A stretch of 64,000 nt of DNA, taken from NCBI RefSeq assembly GCF_004303025.1, contig NZ_PJQW01000012.1, forward strand, positions 76,426 to 140,425, written 5' to 3'. A program made the translations under genes and the position numbers. The notes under the pieces were generated by a model that made no database searches, was not told where the DNA came from, and saw only the letters and a program-made list of their open reading frames with translations. This document shows positions 1-8,329 of the stretch, one piece after another. Positions within the stretch are counted from its first letter, which is position 1. Each line of letters begins with the position of its first letter. This stretch comes from Flavobacterium sp. J27 (GTDB lineage Bacteria > Bacteroidota > Bacteroidia > Flavobacteriales > Flavobacteriaceae).

Positions 1-705
1 ATTATGACTAATTCATCAGTAGAAAGAATTGATACTTCTGGAAATGGCGTAAAAGCATTTGTAAAAACAGCAAAAGGAGAAGAAGTACTAGAAGCAGATA
101 TTTTACTTTCTGCCGTAGGTATTAAAACGAATATAGAAAATATTGGTTTAGAAGAAGTGGGTATTGCTACTGATAGAGATAAAATTTTAGTAAATGATTT
201 TTACCAAACGAATGTTCCAGGTTACTATGCTATTGGAGATGTAACTCCGGGACAAGCATTAGCTCATGTTGCTTCAGCTGAAGGAATTTTATGTGTTGAA
301 AAAATTGCGGGTATGCATGTGGAAGCTTTAGATTACGGAAATATTCCAGGATGTACATATGCTACTCCAGAAATTGCATCAGTAGGTTTAACCGAAAAAG
401 CAGCAAAAGAAAAAGGATACGAAATTAAAGTGGGTAAATTCCCATTTTCTGCTTCAGGAAAAGCAAAAGCTGCTGGTACGCCTGATGGTTTTGTAAAAGT
501 TATTTTTGATGTCAAATATGGAGAATGGTTAGGTTGCCACATGATTGGTGCTGGCGTAACAGATATGATTGCAGAAGCTGTGGTTGCAAGAAAATTAGAA
601 ACTACAGGTCATGAAATCTTAAAAGCGGTTCACCCACACCCAACCATGAGTGAAGCCGTGATGGAAGCTGTAGCTGACGCTTATGGTGAGGTAATTCACT
701 TGTAA
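1..705 (+). CDS. lpdA: Dihydrolipoyl dehydrogenase, C-terminal half (5' truncated by window edge)
   Basis: E3 flavoenzyme of the 2-oxoacid dehydrogenase and glycine cleavage complexes, reoxidising dihydrolipoamide with NAD+. The frame is already open at base 1, so about half of a roughly 465-residue family protein (234 residues) is visible. Seen are the end of the NAD-binding domain (LLSAVGIKTN), the FAD-contact motif YAIGDVT, and a complete dimerisation domain from about PGCTYATPEIASVG onward. The domain ends with HPHPTMSE, which carries the active-site His-Glu pair. The redox CxxxxC disulfide lies upstream and outside the window. A strong hairpin terminator follows at once, so this is the last gene of its transcript. 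Family assignment is secure. Which complex it serves cannot be told here. Confidence 0.96.
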   Translation: MMTNSSVERIDTSGNGVKAFVKTAKGEEVLEADILLSAVGIKTNIENIGLEEVGIATDRDKILVNDFYQTNVPGYYAIGDVTPGQALAHVASAEGILCVEKIAGMHVEALDYGNIPGCTYATPEIASVGLTEKAAKEKGYEIKVGKFPFSASGKAKAAGTPDGFVKVIFDVKYGEWLGCHMIGAGVTDMIAEAVVARKLETTGHEILKAVHPHPTMSEAVMEAVADAYGEVIHL

Positions 706-723
706 AAAATAGTACTTAAAATA

Positions 724-753
724 AAAAGTCCGATTAGAAATCGGACTTTTTTT
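724..753. terminator. Bidirectional rho-independent terminator
   Basis: A perfect 12-bp stem, AAAAGTCCGATT paired with AATCGGACTTTT, closes a 3-nt loop and is followed by a T run. The minus-strand reading also has a T-rich tail. It separates lpdA from the convergent sugar transporter gene and can serve both. Confidence 0.9.
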
Positions 754-815
754 GTGCGTTATTAATAAAAAAGAACTTGAAATTTATACTCTTTTAGAAA
801 GTGAAATTCTATATA

Positions 816-2258
816 TTAGTGTCCTCCACTAATTTTTTTATCAAAATTAATTCCCTGTTCTTTTAAAATATCTTTTACTCTCCAAGCATAGAATGCCAAA
901 TAAGCAAAACAAAGGACACCCACAATATAACTTGAGTGTATTGTGGTTATATCGGCAACATAACCTTGAAGTAAACTAATTAAACCACCACCCATAATCA
1001 TCATAATTAAGAAACTACTCCCTTGACTAGTATTTTTACCTAATCCACTCACTGCCAAAGTAAAAATACAAGGCCATAATGTACTACAAAATAATCCTAC
1101 ACTTGTAAAGGCATACACACTTACCATTCCTGTAGTAGACATCCCTATCAATAATGCTAAAATACCTAATCCAGAAAAAATTAATAACATTCTAGCTGGA
1201 TTACCTTTACTAGCCATATCAGCAAGAATAAGAACTAAAATAATTAAAGCATAGATATAAAAAGGTGATAAATCATGTTTTGCAATAGCATTTACTAATA
1301 AAAACACACCAAAAGCTACATAAGGAGCTATAAATCTTAAAATCTTCTGAAGGTTCATTTTATCAGTAAAAGCTTCAACAGCACCTGTCCATCTTCCAAT
1401 CATCAAACTTGCCCAATACAGAGAAATATATGGTGCTATTTCATTGGTTAAAAAACCTAAATCTTTTTCCATGTAAGCTGGTAAATTACTCGCTGTAGAA
1501 ACTTCAACTCCAACATACACAAAAATGGCAATCATACCTAAAATCAACTGTGGATATTTTAATGCTCCACTTCTATCCTTTTTAACGGAAATATCATCAG
1601 ATTCTACTACAATTTCTGGCTTATCTGGTAAGGAAGAAAACTTTAAAAAAATAGCTACTAATAAAAAAGCAGCACCTAAGACTAAATATGGTATTTTAAC
1701 ACTTTCAATACTCATATCGGCTTCGCCTCCTTTAATTGCAGAACCAAAAATTGCAAAACTTACAATTAAAGGACCAATTGTGGTACCAAAATTGTTAATT
1801 CCACCAGCAAGAGTTAATCTTTGCGAACCCGTTGTAATTGGTCCTAATGCAATTGCTAAAGGATTCGCTACGGTTTGTTGCAAAGAGAATCCTAAAGCAA
1901 CAATAAAAAGCCCAGATAACATTAAAGGAAATGAACCTAGATTAGCAGCTGGATAAAATAATAATGTTCCAAAAGCAGAAATAACCAAACCTAAAGCCAA
2001 TGAATTTTTATATCCCATTCTATTAATTAAATCTCCTTTTGTTAAATAAGATATTAATAAATATATTAGTGAACCAACAGTATAAGCAATATAAAATGCT
2101 ACAGATACTAATTGACTTTGAGCTTGAGATAAATCAAAAGCTTTTTTAAATACAGGAATTAGAATATCATTACTTGCTGCAACAAATCCCCAAAAGAAGA
2201 ATACTGAAGCTAAAGGGATAAATTGTGCCCAATTTGTTTTTGTTTGGTTTGTACTCAT
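816..2258 (-). CDS. Sugar MFS transporter (FHS/FucP-like family)
   Basis: A 480-residue inner-membrane major facilitator with about 12 hydrophobic segments. The N-terminus has the pattern typical of the fucose-galactose-glucose:H+ symporter family: FFFWGFVAASNDILIPVFK, then a Q-rich stretch ahead of the second helix. The length fits the family. It probably imports a monosaccharide by proton symport; the sugar cannot be told from sequence. No catabolic gene lies beside it. The upstream intergenic region carries a perfect 12-bp palindrome of LacI-operator type, suggesting sugar-responsive control by a regulator encoded elsewhere. The start at MSTNQTKTN precedes a hydrophilic segment and the first helix, so it looks right. 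Confidence 0.9.
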   Translation of the reverse strand: MSTNQTKTNWAQFIPLASVFFFWGFVAASNDILIPVFKKAFDLSQAQSQLVSVAFYIAYTVGSLIYLLISYLTKGDLINRMGYKNSLALGLVISAFGTLLFYPAANLGSFPLMLSGLFIVALGFSLQQTVANPLAIALGPITTGSQRLTLAGGINNFGTTIGPLIVSFAIFGSAIKGGEADMSIESVKIPYLVLGAAFLLVAIFLKFSSLPDKPEIVVESDDISVKKDRSGALKYPQLILGMIAIFVYVGVEVSTASNLPAYMEKDLGFLTNEIAPYISLYWASLMIGRWTGAVEAFTDKMNLQKILRFIAPYVAFGVFLLVNAIAKHDLSPFYIYALIILVLILADMASKGNPARMLLIFSGLGILALLIGMSTTGMVSVYAFTSVGLFCSTLWPCIFTLAVSGLGKNTSQGSSFLIMMIMGGGLISLLQGYVADITTIHSSYIVGVLCFAYLAFYAWRVKDILKEQGINFDKKISGGH

Positions 2259-2403
2259 AATTTAATGTTGGTTAGTTCATAATACACTTTTTTTATCATA
2301 TATAAGTTTAAGCTTGTTTAATTATTATAATGATAAAATTATAGTGAAATTTTTCATAAATATACATTTATAAGATTTCTCTCAATGCATTTATAAGGAT
2401 TAG

Positions 2404-2480
2404 TTATTAACGAAAACGTTTTCTTAAAGTAATTTTTATGATTTTGATAAAAATTTATAACGTTTTCGATTGTTAATAAC
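2404..2480. promoter_or_regulatory. Putative LacI-family operator region between divergent genes
   Basis: Positions 2412-2423 read GAAAACGTTTTC, a perfect palindrome with the central CG typical of LacI/GalR operators. A related half, AACGTTTTCG, lies at 2459-2468. The flanks are also mirrored: GTTATTAACGAAAACG at 2403-2418 against CGTTTTCGATTGTTAATAAC at 2461-2480, with a 3-base interruption. The 352-base gap between the MFS gene and the lipoprotein gene holds nothing else that I recognise, apart from a possible -7 element TATTTTTG at 2566-2573 for the lipoprotein. The regulator is not in the window, so the operator role is inferred. Confidence 0.5.
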
Positions 2481-2610
2481 TTTAAATCTCAAAATCAACA
2501 TGCTTTAAAAAAATAAAGAATTTAAAAATTCGTTAAATATGTAGCCCAAAATAAAATATTAAACTTATTTTTGTTGCTTAACTATTAGTATCTATATTAT
2601 TCACTTTTTA

Positions 2611-3123
2611 ATGAAAAAAATATTTTTTTTACTTGTTTTGCTAATTTCATTTTCATCATGTGATGATGGAGACATTACTTTAGAATCTTTCAATTTTGAA
2701 GGACAAAATATTCAAAAGTGCTCTGATAATTTTTTAATTTTTAAAACAAAAAGTGACGAGTTATTATTAATTAGTTTACCTGAAACGGTTTATAATAGTC
2801 TTTTCGAAGCAACACCTACTAATGGAACTCCAAGAGTCATTAACATTACTGGATCTAATCAAATTATATATAGAAAATACACAGGTACAGTATCTAATCT
2901 TACTGTTTGCTCTACTGTTCCTGTTTCTTCACCTACTGTAACTAAAGAATGGTTAGCCACTGGAGGAACTATTGCTGTTGAAACTAATGAAGTAGTCGTT
3001 AATAGTGAAGTTACAGCACATACTCATAATATTACTCTTCACAATGTTAACTTTGCAAGTTCAGATAATTCTTTCAGTTTTGTAAGCTATATTTTTGGTG
3101 ATTACCAAATTAATGTTAACTAA
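2611..3123 (+). CDS. Hypothetical lipoprotein
   Basis: 170 residues, function not recognised. The N-terminus is a lipoprotein signal: MKK, a hydrophobic core, then ISFSSC with the lipidated Cys at about residue 17 followed by Asp-Asp. The mature part is rich in Thr, Ser, Val and Asn and looks like beta structure, with two further Cys that could form a disulfide. It stands alone, diverging from the sugar transporter. Its 3' end overlaps the convergent Smr-domain gene by 8 bases with no terminator between them, so antisense contact of the two mRNAs is possible. Confidence 0.75.
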   Translation: MKKIFFLLVLLISFSSCDDGDITLESFNFEGQNIQKCSDNFLIFKTKSDELLLISLPETVYNSLFEATPTNGTPRVINITGSNQIIYRKYTGTVSNLTVCSTVPVSSPTVTKEWLATGGTIAVETNEVVVNSEVTAHTHNITLHNVNFASSDNSFSFVSYIFGDYQINVN

Positions 3124-3676
3124 AAGCGTTTTGCTTTATGTAAACTTCGGTAGCACCAAAACCATATTTTTGAAAACTAGCTTCCTGAAAAGTAATCTGC
3201 TCATAACGTCTTAACAGAAATTCTAATTCAGATTTAAGTACGCCTTCTCCTACTCCATGAATAAATACTAATTTCTGCATTCTATTTTTAATTGCAAAAT
3301 CGAGTTGCCCTTTTGCCGTATCAATTTGAATATTCAATATATCAAAGTTAGACATTCCTTTTGCAGAAGGAACTAATTTCTCTATATGTAAATCTACTTC
3401 CAATACAAAATCATCTTTCTTAGACTTCTTCTCTTTGCTAAAAGAACGCTTTTCTGGCTCTTCTTTCTCTGATAAGACTTGAGCAATACTTTTAGAAGAA
3501 AACAAATTAGTTAGTGATTCTTTATTAATTTTCACTAATTCTTCCGCTTTAAACTGCAGTATAAAATCATCACTTGTGGTAATCGTAATTCCTTCTGTAT
3601 TAATTTTGGTAACTACACCTTCAATAGCTTCATCCAGTACAGCCACTTTATCACCTATTTCTAAATTAGTTTTCAT
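3116..3676 (-). CDS. Smr-domain protein (Smr/MutS family, DUF2027-like)
   Basis: 186 residues from the chosen start, ATG at 3676 (MKTNLEIGDKV). Upstream Met codons would only add a poorly conserved tail read out of the preceding gene. The N-terminal third is a KOW/beta-barrel-like segment (GDKVAVLDEAIEGVVTKI). A charged Lys/Glu linker follows, then a C-terminal Smr domain beginning with the DLH motif (VDLHIEKL). It contains the HGxGxG signature (FIHGVGEGVLKSEL) and the closing GFGATEVYI. Smr domains are nucleic-acid binding and sometimes nucleases. No MutS domains are present, so this is a stand-alone Smr protein. It overlaps the small membrane-protein gene upstream by 11 bases, suggesting translational coupling. 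Confidence 0.85.
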   Translation of the reverse strand: MKTNLEIGDKVAVLDEAIEGVVTKINTEGITITTSDDFILQFKAEELVKINKESLTNLFSSKSIAQVLSEKEEPEKRSFSKEKKSKKDDFVLEVDLHIEKLVPSAKGMSNFDILNIQIDTAKGQLDFAIKNRMQKLVFIHGVGEGVLKSELEFLLRRYEQITFQEASFQKYGFGATEVYIKQNAFS

Positions 3677-3863
3677 CATGTTCATGTTCATTATTTTCAG
3701 TATCATTTTTACTAGGTATCTTCTTCATAATTCGATATAAACCAACCATAAAAATAACCATTGCACCAAACATGATGTAAGGATTTGGATTAGGTTTAGA
3801 TTGTTCATAAATGGCATAAATACCGAAAGCAAAAAGTAAAATAGTATAAATAAAATTCTTCAT
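3666..3863 (-). CDS. Small conserved two-helix membrane protein
   Basis: 65 residues with two hydrophobic helices (about 4-20 and 29-45) joined by a short Pro/Asn-rich turn, and an acidic, His-rich tail (ENNEHEHDEN). No known domain is recognised. It is the first gene of a two-gene unit with the Smr protein, whose start codon lies inside its last codons. The compact arrangement and sensible membrane topology argue that it is real. Similar small proteins beside Smr genes are, from memory, common in flavobacteria. Confidence 0.7.
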   Translation of the reverse strand: MKNFIYTILLFAFGIYAIYEQSKPNPNPYIMFGAMVIFMVGLYRIMKKIPSKNDTENNEHEHDEN

Positions 3864-3955
3864 CTCAATTCTTTTTTCAAATATAGAAAACTAAAACTGA
3901 CAAGATATTTTTTTTACAGCATAATTTTTGTAAACTTGTAAAAAAGTTTCAGATT

Positions 3956-4231
3956 ATGGAAGAATATATGCTACCTTGTCTCAGTAAAACCTTATTCGGA
4001 GTAGAATGCTTAGGTTGTGGTACACAACGAGCAATGTTACTTTTATTACAAGGTGATTTTGTAGGAGCTTTCAAAATGTACCCTGCCATTTATACTACGT
4101 TACTTTTTTTTATTCTTTTATTTCTTCATTTAATTGATAAATCAAGAAATTACAGTAAAATTGTTATAGCTACTGCTATTATAAATGCTGTAATTATGGT
4201 TATAGCCTATTATTTTAAGCATTTTCACTAA
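3956..4231 (+). CDS. DUF2752 domain-containing membrane protein
   Basis: 91 residues. The N-terminus carries the DUF2752 signature, MLPCLSKTLFGVECLGCGTQRA, with the paired Cys (CxGCG) and TQRA that mark the family. Two hydrophobic segments follow (about 44-58 and 68-85). The biochemical function of the family is unknown. It sits 27 bases upstream of a CCC-motif membrane protein, and the two probably form one transcript. The Cys cluster might bind metal or form a disulfide, but nothing in the sequence proves either. Confidence 0.85.
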   Translation: MEEYMLPCLSKTLFGVECLGCGTQRAMLLLLQGDFVGAFKMYPAIYTTLLFFILLFLHLIDKSRNYSKIVIATAIINAVIMVIAYYFKHFH

Positions 4232-4258
4232 CAAACCAAATAAATAAATAAATAAATT

Positions 4259-4588
4259 ATGGAAAATCAAAAACTACCCAATGCAACGGCTGTATTAGTA
4301 TTAGGAATTTTTTCAATTATAACTTGTTGCTGCTACGGTGTTATAGGATTAGTATTAGGAATTATAGGACTTCTAATATCTAAAAAAGATATAATAATGT
4401 ACAGAGAGAATTCTTCTGCATTTACAAACTATAACAATCTTAACATCGGTAGGATATTATGTATTATTGGAATTGTTTTAAACGTACTTACAATTTTATA
4501 CTTTGTTTGGTTTATAGCAACATTTGGTTTAGATTCAATGCAAGACCAAGAGCTACTTCAACAAAGAATTAGAGAATATTTCAAATAA
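4259..4588 (+). CDS. CCC-motif membrane protein
   Basis: 109 residues. It has a short polar N-terminus (MENQKLPNAT), then a helix containing three consecutive Cys (IITCCCYGVIG) and Gly-rich packing, a cytoplasmic-looking loop, and another helix (IGRILCIIGIVLNVL). This matches the small Bacteroidota family named for its CCC motif; its function is unknown. It follows the DUF2752 gene and is closed by a good terminator at 4608-4636. The tetranucleotide run (AAAT repeats) just before its ATG replaces any ribosome binding site, as is usual in this phylum. Confidence 0.8.
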   Translation: MENQKLPNATAVLVLGIFSIITCCCYGVIGLVLGIIGLLISKKDIIMYRENSSAFTNYNNLNIGRILCIIGIVLNVLTILYFVWFIATFGLDSMQDQELLQQRIREYFK

Positions 4589-4607
4589 TATCATGACTAA
4601 CCTATAT

Positions 4608-4636
4608 GAATCCAGCTAAAAGCTGGATTTTTTTTT
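4608..4636 (+). terminator. Rho-independent terminator
   Basis: AATCCAGCT pairs with AGCTGGATT across a short A-rich loop, followed by a run of nine T. It ends the DUF2752/CCC-motif unit. Confidence 0.88.
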
Positions 4637-4778
4637 GCAGAATTACAACTGATAATCAATTTATTAAATATTTTTTTACAAAAATTTTCTTTTTTGGCAC
4701 GCAAATTGGTTATACCTAATTAAGCAACAAGTTTTTAAAATAAACGATGTTGAAAGTTTAACCTTAAATTGATGTGTT

Positions 4779-5471
4779 ATGAAAAAAATTACTCAAGCAT
4801 TAGTTATCGCAGTTTTAACATTAAGTTTACACACTGCAAAGGCATCTGATAAAAAGGTTTTTGATGATGCGATTGATAGAACTTATCCTCCTGTAGATTA
4901 CAGATATGCAGATCCGATAGTTTTCATGGAAAGAGGAATTGAATTTTATGTATTTCCAAATGGCGAATTTGATTTTAATACGGTTCAAACCACTGCGCCA
5001 AATAGAAGATCAAATACTGTCAATAGAACATACGGTGCTCCTGGTGTTAGAGGAAATGGTAGAGGTTATTACGGACCAACTTCGGTAGGTGTAAAAATTG
5101 AACACGATTATATGGGAAGAGTAAGAAGAATTGGAAATGTGTTCATTAACTATGATGCCACTGGAAGAGTTAAGAGAGTAGGTTCTGTTTATATGAATTA
5201 CAATAGTTTTGCTCTAACTCAAGTAGGTGGTTTACGCATCATTTATGACCGAAGAGGTAGAATAGTAAATATTATTGGAGCGGTTAATACTTATAGTGGT
5301 CATTATACCTACACCACAAATAATAATCATTATCAAGCTGACAATCATTATGATTACAATTCGGATTATGGTTACAATGATAACAACGATGAAGATTATT
5401 ACTATTACCGTCAAGATGGAACTAAAGCAAAAATGTCTACAGAAGATATTAAAGGAATAAATAAAAAATAA
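4779..5471 (+). CDS. Secreted protein with YD-like repeats and Tyr/Asn-rich tail
   Basis: 230 residues with a clear signal peptide (MKKITQALVIAVLTLSLHTAKA). The centre has three degenerate repeats of about 20 residues built on the pattern Tyr-Asp-x-x-Gly-Arg followed by Val/Ile-rich strands (YMGRVRRIGNV, YDATGRVKRVGSV, YDRRGRIVNIIGAV). They resemble single RHS/YD repeats. The last 60 residues are Tyr-, Asn-, Asp- and His-rich and low in complexity, with a basic end. The overlapping Ile-rich frames on both strands are composition artefacts. The function is unknown; a periplasmic or surface beta-rich protein is my inference. Confidence 0.75.
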   Translation: MKKITQALVIAVLTLSLHTAKASDKKVFDDAIDRTYPPVDYRYADPIVFMERGIEFYVFPNGEFDFNTVQTTAPNRRSNTVNRTYGAPGVRGNGRGYYGPTSVGVKIEHDYMGRVRRIGNVFINYDATGRVKRVGSVYMNYNSFALTQVGGLRIIYDRRGRIVNIIGAVNTYSGHYTYTTNNNHYQADNHYDYNSDYGYNDNNDEDYYYYRQDGTKAKMSTEDIKGINKK

Positions 5472-5520
5472 GTTATTATAACAATTTCATAATAGTTTTG
5501 GTTGGTTTAGTTTGTTTGTT

Positions 5521-5558
5521 AAAAATCCTGTAAAGCAGCAATGTGGAGCAGGATTTTT
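5521..5558. terminator. Bidirectional terminator
   Basis: AAAAATCCTG at 5521-5530 pairs with CAGGATTTTT at 5549-5558 across an 18-base loop, with T runs on both strands. It lies between the convergent YD-repeat protein gene and the flippase gene. Confidence 0.75.
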
Positions 5559-5562
5559 CTTT

Positions 5563-7023
5563 TTAAAATAGGATTTTAAATATTTTCTTTATCATCTTAT
5601 TAATATCAGAGGATAAGGAAAAATAATAGGTTATTCCTAAATAAAATAACGTAATTAAACCTGATTTAATTAAAATATTAAGTAAAGGATGAAAGTTAAA
5701 ATCCCAAAAATAAAAAAGCAAAAAAGTAAAAAGTAAAATACCAAACGATTTTAATGTATTTACAGAAAAAGGAAACAATTTCATTTTTAACACAACAAAC
5801 AATAACTTAGACAAACTGTACAATGTTATAGATAATAATGTTGCAAAAGCAGTCCCTTTTAAACCATAAATAGGAATAAAAATCATATTTAAGCTAACTG
5901 TTACTAAAATAAGTAATACACCTAAAAAAAGAACTGTTTTGTAATATTTTGAATTAAAAATAATGGCATTGTTATTTCCTAAAATCAAATCAAAATATTT
6001 AGATAGACCAATGGTAAAGACAACAAAAATACCTTCAGCGTATTCTTTTGGCAGTAACCGATATAGTTCATTAATATTACATAGTATCCCAATAAAAATT
6101 AATCCACCAATAATTTGAAGTGTTATAGATGTCTTCTTATACAATACATTAAGGTCTTCCCATTTTTCTTCGCTCATTAATTTTGCAGTTATTGGATAGG
6201 TTATTTGATGCATTGCTCTACTTGGTACTGCTATTACAGTAGCAATAAAAATGGCTACCGAATAATAAGCTATATTTTCAATTTTCACATAATTATTTAG
6301 CATAAATTTATCTATCTCTAAAAATAAATTGGCAATCCCTCCTGTTAAAATAATAAATAAACTATACGTTATAATTGCTCTAGTATTTACTGGTAATGCC
6401 AAAGAAAAAGAAGGAAATCGTAGCTTAAAAGCATACCATTTCATTAAAATCATAGCCAATAAATAAATTCCCATCAAAGTATAAATAAATTGAACGGGAG
6501 TTAACCAATTGAAATAAACAGCAAAAAGACTACTACTAACTAATATTCGCAACAAAACTTCTTTAATAAAGTTCCCAAAAACAGATTGTAAATGCACCTT
6601 TACCCAAGCGTAAAAAATTTCAAAATACCCCATTGCTAAACCAATTATTGGTATTTGCCAAACATAATTATAGACAATCGGATTTTCTTTAGATAAAATG
6701 GACGCAATTTGATGGTAACCAAAATAAGCTACTAAGGATAAAGGAATGACTAATAATAGTGGAAGAAATAAAATAAAATTTAAAAACCTAGCTTTTTCTA
6801 CATCAGATTTATATTCATTAAAATATTTCACTAAAGTATTATGCACTCCAAAAGCCATTAAAGGCATTAAAATATTAGCTGAAGATAAAATGTAACCCAC
6901 TAATCCATAATAAGTATCGCCCAAAAATTGCACATACATATACAAAGTATTGACAGCCCCTATTGTAAACCCAATATAAGTAATTATAGTATTTTTAATA
7001 GATTGATTGATTACGATTCCCAT
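5563..7023 (-). CDS. Polysaccharide flippase, Wzx/MATE-like
   Basis: 486 residues with about 12-14 hydrophobic helices. The first helix pair (MGIVINQSIKNTIITYIGF then GLVGYILSSANILMPL) is typical of oligosaccharide flippases of the MOP superfamily, which move lipid-linked sugar units across the inner membrane. Central features such as FLEIDKFMLNNY and the Asn-rich loop GNNNAIIFNSKYYK fit the polysaccharide biosynthesis protein family. It sits 15 bases after a family 4 glycosyltransferase and near a YfhO protein, which supports a role in surface glycan or glycolipid assembly. The substrate is unknown. Confidence 0.9.
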   Translation of the reverse strand: MGIVINQSIKNTIITYIGFTIGAVNTLYMYVQFLGDTYYGLVGYILSSANILMPLMAFGVHNTLVKYFNEYKSDVEKARFLNFILFLPLLLVIPLSLVAYFGYHQIASILSKENPIVYNYVWQIPIIGLAMGYFEIFYAWVKVHLQSVFGNFIKEVLLRILVSSSLFAVYFNWLTPVQFIYTLMGIYLLAMILMKWYAFKLRFPSFSLALPVNTRAIITYSLFIILTGGIANLFLEIDKFMLNNYVKIENIAYYSVAIFIATVIAVPSRAMHQITYPITAKLMSEEKWEDLNVLYKKTSITLQIIGGLIFIGILCNINELYRLLPKEYAEGIFVVFTIGLSKYFDLILGNNNAIIFNSKYYKTVLFLGVLLILVTVSLNMIFIPIYGLKGTAFATLLSITLYSLSKLLFVVLKMKLFPFSVNTLKSFGILLFTFLLFYFWDFNFHPLLNILIKSGLITLFYLGITYYFSLSSDINKMIKKIFKILF

Positions 7024-7036
7024 AATAAAATTAGAA

Positions 7037-7057
7037 ATTTAGAATTTAGAATTTAGA
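7037..7057. repeat. Heptanucleotide tandem repeat, ATTTAGA x3
   Basis: Three exact head-to-tail copies of ATTTAGA overlap the last codons and the stop of the glycosyltransferase gene, so its final residues (SKF) are read from the repeat. Two other 7-bp arrays with unrelated sequence occupy the same position, a minus-strand gene end, elsewhere in the window. Confidence 0.8.
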
Positions 7058-8325
7058 ACTTTGGAAAGTTTTTCTGTCAAACTCTTTCTACTATATTGTT
7101 GGAGACCTACAGGGAATGTTTTTAAATTATGATCTAAATACAAATTATAATAACTTAAAATTTGATTCTTTAAAGCTTCTTTTTCTCGATAATTAAAAAA
7201 AGTGCCTGTATTGGTGGCTTTTAATATCTTTTCAAAATCGGTTTCTGTGGGACCAATTGCTAAGATAGGCCTTTCAGATACCATATATTCAAACAACTTT
7301 CCAGGAATAATACATTTGGTTTCTGTTGAATCTATTTCAATTAACAATAATACTTGTGAGCAACGTTGTTCTTGTAAAGCTTCTTCATGTGATACATATC
7401 CTCTATTATTTATAAATTTTGTCAAATGATACTTTGATATACTTTCTAAAACTTCATAACTAACTGCTCCTATTAATTTAAGCTCAAAATTTGAAGCAAA
7501 ATCTTGATTATCAACAATTAATTCAGATAAACTTTGCCATAAAATTTCCGGATTTCTTTCTGAAAGAAATGAACCAATATGTGCCAAACTAAACTTAGAA
7601 TCTAATGGTTTTTTATTTATCCTTTCTACATCATATCCATTGGTAATCACTTCAATAGGACGATGTGTTATTGTTTCAAATTCCTTTTTAGTAGTTTCTG
7701 ATGTAACGATAATACAATCACATCCTTGTAGTACTTTTTGTTCTAATATTTGATGTTTTCTAGCAGCCCAAGCACTTAATTTCAATTCTTTGTGATAACC
7801 TATTGTGGTCCAAGGGTCTCTAAAATCAGCTATCCAATTGATACTTATTTCTTTTTTTAATTGTAAACCAATGAGATGCAAACTATGTGGTGGACCAGTA
7901 GTTATAAGTGTCTCTATTTGATGCTCTAAAAGGTAATTTTTTAAAAATTGTACCGAAGGTTTTACCCAAAAAACTCTCGCATCTGGAATAAATAAATTTC
8001 CTCTAATCCAAAGTAGAACCTTTTCAATTACAGACTGTTTTTTTTGATTTGGAATAATTCCTGAACTTATCTTTTTTGCTTTCTTTTTAGAAAAAAGGGA
8101 AGCCACTCTATACGGTTCAAAAATCCTTCTTTTTACAATAATTGCTTTTTCTGAAACGTCTTCTACTAACTTTTCGTCAAGTAGTGGATAAGTAGGATTC
8201 TCAGGGATATAAACGTGAGGTTCGATACCAAAATCGGGTAAATACTTAACAAATTTAAGCCAACGTTGCACTCCTGGACCACCCGCTGGTGGCCAATAAT
8301 AAGAAACAATTAGTATTTTTTTTAT
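7039..8325 (-). CDS. Glycosyltransferase, family 4-like, with non-canonical start
   Basis: A cytoplasmic GT-B transferase likely adding a sugar to a lipid-linked or surface glycan. The C-terminal half has the nucleotide-sugar binding region (SFLSERNPEILWQSL; KLFEYMVSERPILAIGPTETDF with the usual E-E spacing). The first standard start is GTG at 8271 (410 residues), but the frame is open upstream and encodes the family N-terminus KKILIVSYYWPPAGGPGV with the Gly-rich loop. No ATG, GTG or TTG lies between the stop of the upstream gene (TAA at 8332-8330) and that GTG. The codon at the expected position, 8325-8323, is ATA. I place the start there (428 residues); 8271 is the conservative choice. The 3' end runs into a 7-bp repeat. 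Confidence 0.85.
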   Translation of the reverse strand: MKKILIVSYYWPPAGGPGVQRWLKFVKYLPDFGIEPHVYIPENPTYPLLDEKLVEDVSEKAIIVKRRIFEPYRVASLFSKKKAKKISSGIIPNQKKQSVIEKVLLWIRGNLFIPDARVFWVKPSVQFLKNYLLEHQIETLITTGPPHSLHLIGLQLKKEISINWIADFRDPWTTIGYHKELKLSAWAARKHQILEQKVLQGCDCIIVTSETTKKEFETITHRPIEVITNGYDVERINKKPLDSKFSLAHIGSFLSERNPEILWQSLSELIVDNQDFASNFELKLIGAVSYEVLESISKYHLTKFINNRGYVSHEEALQEQRCSQVLLLIEIDSTETKCIIPGKLFEYMVSERPILAIGPTETDFEKILKATNTGTFFNYREKEALKNQILSYYNLYLDHNLKTFPVGLQQYSRKSLTEKLSKVLNSKF

Positions 8326-8329
8326 GGGT

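Noticed and set aside
1525-1956. 143-codon plus-strand frame inside the MFS gene
   Set aside because: Exact antisense of transmembrane segments of a well-supported gene; Pro/Ile/Lys-rich without any motif or signal. Antisense frames of this sort are common in AT-rich sequence.
5232-5460. Ile-rich frames on both strands over the Tyr/Asn-rich tail
   Set aside because: Low-complexity translation of a repetitive TAT/AAT-rich stretch; the YD-repeat protein frame has the signal peptide and family-like repeats.
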